DNA of 10,070 nt, from NCBI RefSeq assembly GCF_001556185.1, contig NZ_LSIJ01000032.1, forward strand, positions 1 through 10,070, given 5' to 3'. A model generated the notes under the pieces. The model saw only the letters and a program-made list of their open reading frames with translations, made no database searches and was not told the origin of the DNA. Source of the stretch: Sphingomonas sp. CCH10-B3 (lineage in GTDB: Bacteria; Pseudomonadota; Alphaproteobacteria; Sphingomonadales; Sphingomonadaceae). A program made the translations under genes and the position numbers. Of the stretch, positions 6,046-10,070 are shown piece by piece (within the stretch, counting starts at the first letter, position 1; the number at the start of each line of letters is the position of its first letter).

Positions 6046-6854
6046 TGGCGGGTGCGATTGCCATCGGGCCGCTGATGCTGGCCGTCGATCGCGGGCTTGC
6101 CGTGCTGTGCATCGTCGTGTTCCTTGGCCTCACGACACTGGCCGGTCGGTTCCGCTTCCCTCGCGTATCGACGGTCTCCACCAGCGCCATCGTCGCTGGA
6201 CTGGTCACGGCACGGATCGGTTACGTCGCAGCGCATTGGTCGAGCTACACCGGCGCTCCGCTGTCCATCCTTGCCGTGTGGCAGGGTGGCTTTTCCCCCG
6301 TTGCAGGGCTTCTGGGCGCTGCGGCGATGCTGGCGATCCGGCTTGGCCGCTCAAGCGCGCTGGCGGCAGGCTGGGGAGCGTTGGCTGTTGCGGGTGGCCT
6401 CTGGTTCTCGCTTCAGGCGCTGATCCCTCCCGTGACCTACGGCCCGTTCCCCTATCATCTCAACCTGACAACCCCGTCCGGCGCGCCGCTTCCACTCGAT
6501 CGCTTCCGTGGCAGGCCCTTCGTGGTCAACCTGTGGGCGACATGGTGCGGTCCGTGTCGGCGTGAGCTGCCGATGCTCGATGCGGTTGCGTCGCGCCCTG
6601 GCGAGGTCCCGATCCTTCTTGCCGATCAGGGCGAGGCGCAAGCGATCGTCAGCGGTTTTCTCGGCCGTGAAAATATCGGAGCGCGCCATGTCGCGCTCGA
6701 CCCCGATCGTGGCCTTTCTCAAGCCCTGAAGGTGGCGGGGTATCCCGCAACGGCCTTCGTTGCGGGCGACGGCACGATCGTACAGCTCCAGCTCGGTGAA
6801 TTGTCACGCGCTGCGCTCGCCGATGGAATCGAATTAGCAAGGAAACACCGATGA
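6045..6854 (+). CDS. Membrane TlpA-like thioredoxin with Lgt-like N-terminal region
   Basis: A 269-residue two-part protein. Residues 1-127 are membrane-embedded with about four hydrophobic segments (roughly 8-33, 46-63, 73-98 and 106-127). They contain ARIGYVAAHWSSY (56-68) and LAVWQGGFSPVAGLLGA (76-92), which resemble the GRxGNFxNxE and IWxGGMSFHGGLxG signatures of prolipoprotein diacylglyceryl transferase (Lgt). The residues needed for Lgt catalysis are absent: FSPVAG stands where Lgt has MSFHGG. Residues about 135-269 form a TlpA/ResA-like thioredoxin domain with NLWATWCGPC (C168, C171) and the cis-proline loop GYPAT (P234). The thioredoxin domain is expected in the periplasm. It may reduce or exchange disulfides or persulfides on the two DsbA-like proteins encoded next, or on the cytochrome haem cysteines as TlpA/CcmG do. 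Starts by TGATG overlap. Confidence 0.88.
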   Translation: MAGAIAIGPLMLAVDRGLAVLCIVVFLGLTTLAGRFRFPRVSTVSTSAIVAGLVTARIGYVAAHWSSYTGAPLSILAVWQGGFSPVAGLLGAAAMLAIRLGRSSALAAGWGALAVAGGLWFSLQALIPPVTYGPFPYHLNLTTPSGAPLPLDRFRGRPFVVNLWATWCGPCRRELPMLDAVASRPGEVPILLADQGEAQAIVSGFLGRENIGARHVALDPDRGLSQALKVAGYPATAFVAGDGTIVQLQLGELSRAALADGIELARKHR

Positions 6855-7477
6855 ATCGTCGCAACCTGTTGTCTCGGGGCCTCCTGGCCGCGCTTGCCTT
6901 CGCCGCGCCGATCACGCCTCTCATGGCCCAGCAGCCCGATCTGTCGCGCAAGGCGGTCGTTGACGATCCCGTGGCTCCCAAGCGCGCCGGCAGGACCTAC
7001 GACGTCACGGTTGTCGAGTTTTTCGACTATAACTGCCCCTATTGCCGTCGCATGGAGCCGGTGCTGAACGCCCTGCTTCGCTCCGACCCGAAGGTACGGG
7101 TCGTGTACCGGGACTGGCCGATCTTCGGACCTGCCTCGCGTGAGGCGTCACGCGCGGCTGTCGCGAGCCAATGGCAGGGCAGGCATGCCGCCTTTCACGA
7201 GGCCCTGATGACCTCGCCGGCGCGGCTCGACAGCGCGGGCGTCAAGGCAGCGGCTGCCAAAGCCAAGGTCGACTGGCCCCGTCTGCAACGCGATTTGAAG
7301 AACCGTGGCGCCGAAATCGACGCGCTGCTTACGCGCACCGATAGCATCGCCCAGGCGATCGGTTTCAACGGAACACCAGCGCTGATCGTCGGCTCGCAGG
7401 TCGTCGCCGGTGCTGTCGATCTCCCGACGTTGCGTCGTCTCGTCGCGGAAGCGCGCAAAAAACCAGCGGCGCGCTGA
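6851..7477 (+). CDS. DsbA-like periplasmic thiol oxidoreductase 1 (CPYC)
   Basis: A 208-residue exported thioredoxin-fold protein. Residues 1-26 form a signal peptide (MNRRNLLSRG, a hydrophobic stretch, then PLMA before QQP). The active site FFDYNCPYCRRM gives C62 and C65, and the cis-proline loop FNGTPAL gives P176; the helical insert between them is of DsbA/Com1 type. RDWPIFGP (87-94) is shared with the next gene, so the two are paralogues. DsbA-like proteins of this group introduce or isomerise disulfides in the periplasm. Within a sulfide operon a role in protein persulfide handling is possible but unproven. AAGGA lies seven bases before the ATG, which also overlaps the TlpA-like stop (ATGA). 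Confidence 0.9.
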   Translation: MNRRNLLSRGLLAALAFAAPITPLMAQQPDLSRKAVVDDPVAPKRAGRTYDVTVVEFFDYNCPYCRRMEPVLNALLRSDPKVRVVYRDWPIFGPASREASRAAVASQWQGRHAAFHEALMTSPARLDSAGVKAAAAKAKVDWPRLQRDLKNRGAEIDALLTRTDSIAQAIGFNGTPALIVGSQVVAGAVDLPTLRRLVAEARKKPAAR

Positions 7478-7479
7478 CC

Positions 7480-8121
7480 ATGCCCGGGCCGCTCAATCGG
7501 AGACAGCTTGCCGGCTTGGGCGCGGTGGTCGTGGGTGGTTGGGCAGTCGGGCAGGTTCTACGGCGTACCGCCCCGATCGGGCGCGACGTCGGGCCGACCG
7601 CCGACCTGATCCTTGCCGGTAACGGCTCGCCCGAGGACGGACCTGCCGATGCTACGCTCCGGCTTGCCGTGTTCACCGACTATCGTTGCCCGGCCTGCCG
7701 TCATGGATTTTCCGCCCTGGAAGAGGCTGTGCAACGCGACGGCAAGGTGCGGGTCATCTACAAGGATTGGCCCATCTTCGGTCCGCCATCCGAACGTGCC
7801 GCAAGCGTGGCGCTCGCGTGCGCCGAACAGGGAGTTTACCCGACCGTCCATCGTGCGTTGATGACGGACAGCCGCACGATCGACGACGACGTGTTGCGGG
7901 ACGTCGTGATGCGCGCTGGCGGCGATTGGCTGCGCGCGATGACCTGGCTTGCCGCCCACGCGGACGCTGTCGCAGCCCGCCTGCGGGCGAACGGACAGGA
8001 AGCCTATTCGATCGGACTGGCGGGCACCCCGGGTTATCTTGCCGGTCCCATGCTGGTGATGGGCGCGATCGACGCCAGCGATTTCCAACGGCTGTTCGCG
8101 CGTGCGCGGGAAGAAAGCTGA
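7480..8121 (+). CDS. DsbA-like periplasmic thiol oxidoreductase 2 (CPAC)
   Basis: A 213-residue thioredoxin-fold protein, paralogue of the gene before it. The N terminus NRRQLAGLGAVVVGGWAVG (6-24) has a twin arginine and a hydrophobic run, so it may use Tat or remain as a membrane anchor; no clear cleavage site is visible. The active site TDYRCPACRHGF gives C70 and C73, and the cis-proline loop AGTPGYL gives P184. An extra cysteine, C114, lies in the helical domain. The dipeptide between the active cysteines (PA rather than PY) suggests a different redox potential from its neighbour. It starts two bases after the previous stop with no good ribosome site, so translation is probably coupled. 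Client or partner unknown; the cytochrome or the TlpA-like protein are candidates from context. Confidence 0.88.
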   Translation: MPGPLNRRQLAGLGAVVVGGWAVGQVLRRTAPIGRDVGPTADLILAGNGSPEDGPADATLRLAVFTDYRCPACRHGFSALEEAVQRDGKVRVIYKDWPIFGPPSERAASVALACAEQGVYPTVHRALMTDSRTIDDDVLRDVVMRAGGDWLRAMTWLAAHADAVAARLRANGQEAYSIGLAGTPGYLAGPMLVMGAIDASDFQRLFARAREES

Positions 8122-8142
8122 CGATGCGAGAGGATACGAAAC

Positions 8143-9030
8143 ATGATCGAGTATAATCACAAGGGCATGACGGTTGCGTCGCTCCATGACGAGCGCACCG
8201 GCAGCTTCCAGTATGTCGTGGTCGACGAAGCCACGAAGACCGCCGCGATTATCGATCCGGTCCTCGACTTCGATCCCCGTGCCGGTGCGACCGCAACCGA
8301 CAATGCCGATATGATCCTCGAATATGTCCGCGCCAAGGGACTTACTGTGGAATGGGTGCTCGATACCCATCCCCATGCCGATCACTTCTCGGCCGCGCCG
8401 TATCTCGCGGAAAAGACAGGGGGCAAAACCGCGATCGGCACCAAGGTCGTGGAGGTGCAGAAGCTCTGGCAGGACATCTACTGCCTGCCCGACCTGCCCG
8501 TCGATGGTAGCCAGTGGGATCGCCTGTTCGCCGATGGCGAGCAGTTCAGGATCGGCTCGCTCGACGCGCACGTCATGCTGTCGCCCGGCCACACGCTCGC
8601 CTCGATCACCTACGTCGTCGGCGACGCGGCGTTCGTCCACGACACGCTGATGGTGCCCGACAGCGGCACCAGTCGGGCTGACTTTCCAGGCGGCAACGCG
8701 CGCGCGCTGTGGCGCTCGATCCGGGCGATCCTCGAACTGCCGCCCAGCACCGCGACCTATGTCGGCCACGACTACGGCAAGGACGGGCGCGAAGTCTTTG
8801 GACGATCGACCGTGGCGGACCAGCGTCGTGACAACATCCATGTGCACAACGGCATCGGTGAGGCCGAGTTCGTCGCCACCCGCGAGAAGCGCGACGCAAC
8901 CCTGCCGCTGCCGGACCTGATGCTTGCCGCGCTCCAGGTGAACATCCGCGGCGGTCGCCTGCCGGAGCCGGAGGCGTGCGGCACAGCGTTCCTCAAGGTG
9001 CCGCTCAACCACTTCGGCGCGGGCAAATGA
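8143..9030 (+). CDS. MBL-fold persulfide dioxygenase-like protein 2
   Basis: A 295-residue metallo-beta-lactamase-fold protein related along its whole length to MBL 1 but clearly diverged. THPHADH gives H76, H78, D80 and H81; H150 (SPGHT), D167 (FVHDTLM) and H209 (VGHDY) complete the metal set, so the iron site appears intact. The residue before the metal aspartate is His (FVHD), where MBL 1 has the usual Gly (FTGD). GTSRADFPGG (175-184) marks the same branch as MBL 1. It lacks the longer N-terminal extension of MBL 1, beginning at MIEYNHKGMTVASLHD. GAGAGGA lies eight bases before the ATG after a 21-base gap, so it has its own good ribosome site. Likely activity is persulfide oxidation to sulfite, possibly on a different persulfide from MBL 1. 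Confidence 0.92.
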   Translation: MIEYNHKGMTVASLHDERTGSFQYVVVDEATKTAAIIDPVLDFDPRAGATATDNADMILEYVRAKGLTVEWVLDTHPHADHFSAAPYLAEKTGGKTAIGTKVVEVQKLWQDIYCLPDLPVDGSQWDRLFADGEQFRIGSLDAHVMLSPGHTLASITYVVGDAAFVHDTLMVPDSGTSRADFPGGNARALWRSIRAILELPPSTATYVGHDYGKDGREVFGRSTVADQRRDNIHVHNGIGEAEFVATREKRDATLPLPDLMLAALQVNIRGGRLPEPEACGTAFLKVPLNHFGAGK

Positions 9031-9983
9031 CCGAACCAACGCCGCCAACGCCCGGTGATGATGGCGATGCCCAGCGTATCATCTTCGCCATTACCGCCGC
9101 GCTGCTCGTCCTCGTCGTCACCTACAAGGTAGGGCAGTCTGACGCGCCCGTGCAGGCACCCGTCGAGGTAGCAGCGGACGCCGCCTTTTCGCCACCGGCG
9201 GAAAGCACCATCCCCGCCGGGCCGGACGGCGACGCGATCCGGCGCGGTCGACTGATCTTCACCGCGAGCGCGGCTCATGCCGGCCAGTACGTCGGCAACG
9301 GCCTGACGTGCAGCAACTGTCACCTCGATGCCGGGCGGAAGGCCGATGCGTCCCCGATGTGGGCGGCCTGGGTCAGCTACCCAGCTTATCGCGCGAAGAA
9401 CGGCCGGGTGAACACGATGGAGGATCGCATCCGCGACTGCTTCCTCTACTCGATGAACGCGCCCGCCTCGAAAGCCGGCGCCCCGCCGCCCTATGGCGAC
9501 GATATCTACCGCGATCTCCAGAGCTATTTCGCCTGGCTCGCGACCGGCGCGCCATCCGGCAAGCCGCTGCCCGGTCGCGGGTTCATAAAGCTCGCCACAA
9601 CCCCGATCGGGCACGATCCGGTTCGCGGCGCGATTGTGTTCGCCGGCCAGTGCGCATCATGCCACGGTGCGAACGGCCAAGGGCAGGCGAACCCGGACGG
9701 CAGCTATACTATCCCGCCGCTGTGGGGAGCGCGCTCCTACAATTGGGGTGCGGGCATGACCGGGCTGGCGTCGGCTGCCGGGTTCATCAAGGCCAACATG
9801 CCTTATGGTGAGGGCAACACGCTGACGGATCAGCAGGCGTGGGATGTCGCCGCCTATGTCGATAGTCGCGAGCGACCCCGCGATCCGCGGCAGACCGGGA
9901 CTGTCGAGAGCGCACGTAAGCAGTTTCACCCCAAAGGGGACTATTATGGTCAGGAGATTGACGGAAAAATGCTTGGCAGCTGA
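9027..9983 (+). CDS. Membrane-anchored diheme cytochrome c, TsdA-like (thiosulfate dehydrogenase type)
   Basis: A 318-residue cytochrome. A short polar N terminus is followed by one hydrophobic segment (18-33) without a clear cleavage site, so it is probably anchored with both haem domains in the periplasm. Haem 1 binds at CSNCH (C95, C98, H99) and haem 2 at CASCH (C209, C212, H213). RIRDCFLYSMN places C138 where TsdA enzymes have the cysteine that ligates the active-site haem, and FIKANMP (K255, M258) matches the distal-ligand region of haem 2. TsdA joins two thiosulfates into tetrathionate or does the reverse. C138 distinguishes this from SoxX/SoxA or plain electron-carrier cytochromes. It ends the rightward unit and starts by ATGA overlap with MBL 2. 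The direction of the reaction and the electron acceptor cannot be read from sequence. Confidence 0.87.
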   Translation: MTEPTPPTPGDDGDAQRIIFAITAALLVLVVTYKVGQSDAPVQAPVEVAADAAFSPPAESTIPAGPDGDAIRRGRLIFTASAAHAGQYVGNGLTCSNCHLDAGRKADASPMWAAWVSYPAYRAKNGRVNTMEDRIRDCFLYSMNAPASKAGAPPPYGDDIYRDLQSYFAWLATGAPSGKPLPGRGFIKLATTPIGHDPVRGAIVFAGQCASCHGANGQGQANPDGSYTIPPLWGARSYNWGAGMTGLASAAGFIKANMPYGEGNTLTDQQAWDVAAYVDSRERPRDPRQTGTVESARKQFHPKGDYYGQEIDGKMLGS

Positions 9984-10002
9984 TCGCTCGGCTTCCTAAC
10001 CA

Positions 10003-10032
10003 GTGTCACAACCGAACGAGACCGTTGAAAAA
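10003..10032 (+). repeat. Right inverted-repeat tip (IS-like end)
   Basis: GTGTCACAACCG, two bases, CGAGAC, one base, GTTGAAAAA, matching the minus strand of 40-69 at 27 of 30 positions. It begins 19 bases after the cytochrome stop, and the bases between show no terminator hairpin. Outside it (10033-10070) only patchy similarity to the left flank continues, as expected for the two different ends of one element type rather than two copies of the same end. No transposase reading frame is visible within the remaining 38 bases. Confidence 0.6.
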
Positions 10033-10070
10033 GGCTTGCGCGAAATCGGCGTGGCGGATGGCTGGTGACG

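Noticed and set aside
6045..6425. A functional prolipoprotein diacylglyceryl transferase
   Set aside because: Only scattered Lgt-like signatures remain; the region is about half the usual Lgt length and lacks the catalytic residues.
7558..9048. 496-codon open frame on the minus strand opposite DsbA-like 2 and MBL 2
   Set aside because: It has no recognisable family pattern and lies wholly antisense to two clear conserved genes; long antisense frames are common in GC-rich DNA with biased third positions.
9984..10002. Terminator after the cytochrome gene
   Set aside because: No stem-loop followed by a T run is visible before the inverted repeat; the A/T runs inside the repeat are not preceded by a hairpin.

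Overview
The window looks like a sulfur-metabolism island from an alphaproteobacterium. The DNA is GC-rich with strongly GC-biased third codon positions. The protein families and gene order (ArsR repressor, Blh-type metallo-hydrolase, split YeeE/YedE pair, DUF442 sulfurtransferase, SQR, TauE) recall the bigR/sqrR-type persulfide loci of Alphaproteobacteria. A sphingomonad host is my best guess but is not proven by anything here.

Layout: 14 protein genes fall into two divergent transcription units that share a short control region at about 1721-1804. Leftward: a 1-Cys/Prx6-type peroxiredoxin (1097-1720), an ArsR/BigR-like repressor (690-1100, ATGA overlap) and an exported DsrE-fold protein (116-661). 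Rightward: an 11-gene, 8.2-kb unit with almost no spacers. Its order is persulfide dioxygenase-like MBL 1, two half-size YeeE/YedE membrane proteins, DUF442 sulfurtransferase, type II sulfide:quinone oxidoreductase, TauE/SafE exporter, a membrane-anchored TlpA-like thioredoxin with an Lgt-like N-terminal region, two DsbA-like thiol oxidoreductases, MBL 2, and a membrane-anchored TsdA-like diheme cytochrome c. Seven of its ten junctions are ATGA or TGATG overlaps; the other three gaps are 2, 18 and 21 bases.

How the genes could work together (inference from known families): SQR oxidises sulfide to a low-molecular-weight persulfide and feeds the quinone pool. The two MBL-fold dioxygenases oxidise persulfide to sulfite. 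The DUF442 protein moves sulfane sulfur, for example onto sulfite to give thiosulfate. TauE could export sulfite and the YeeE halves could move a sulfur species such as thiosulfate. The cytochrome could oxidise thiosulfate to tetrathionate in the periplasm. The TlpA/DsbA/DsbA trio and the exported DsrE protein suggest an additional periplasmic thiol or persulfide relay, which is the least understood part.

Two near-terminal sequences (40-69 and 10003-10032) form a 27/30 inverted match facing inward. Similarity stops abruptly on the island side, so they look like the tips of insertion elements on both sides, and the whole block may be a mobile or IS-bracketed cassette. I see no RNA genes, CRISPR arrays or clear rho-independent terminators. 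No gene-free stretch exceeds about 115 bases.
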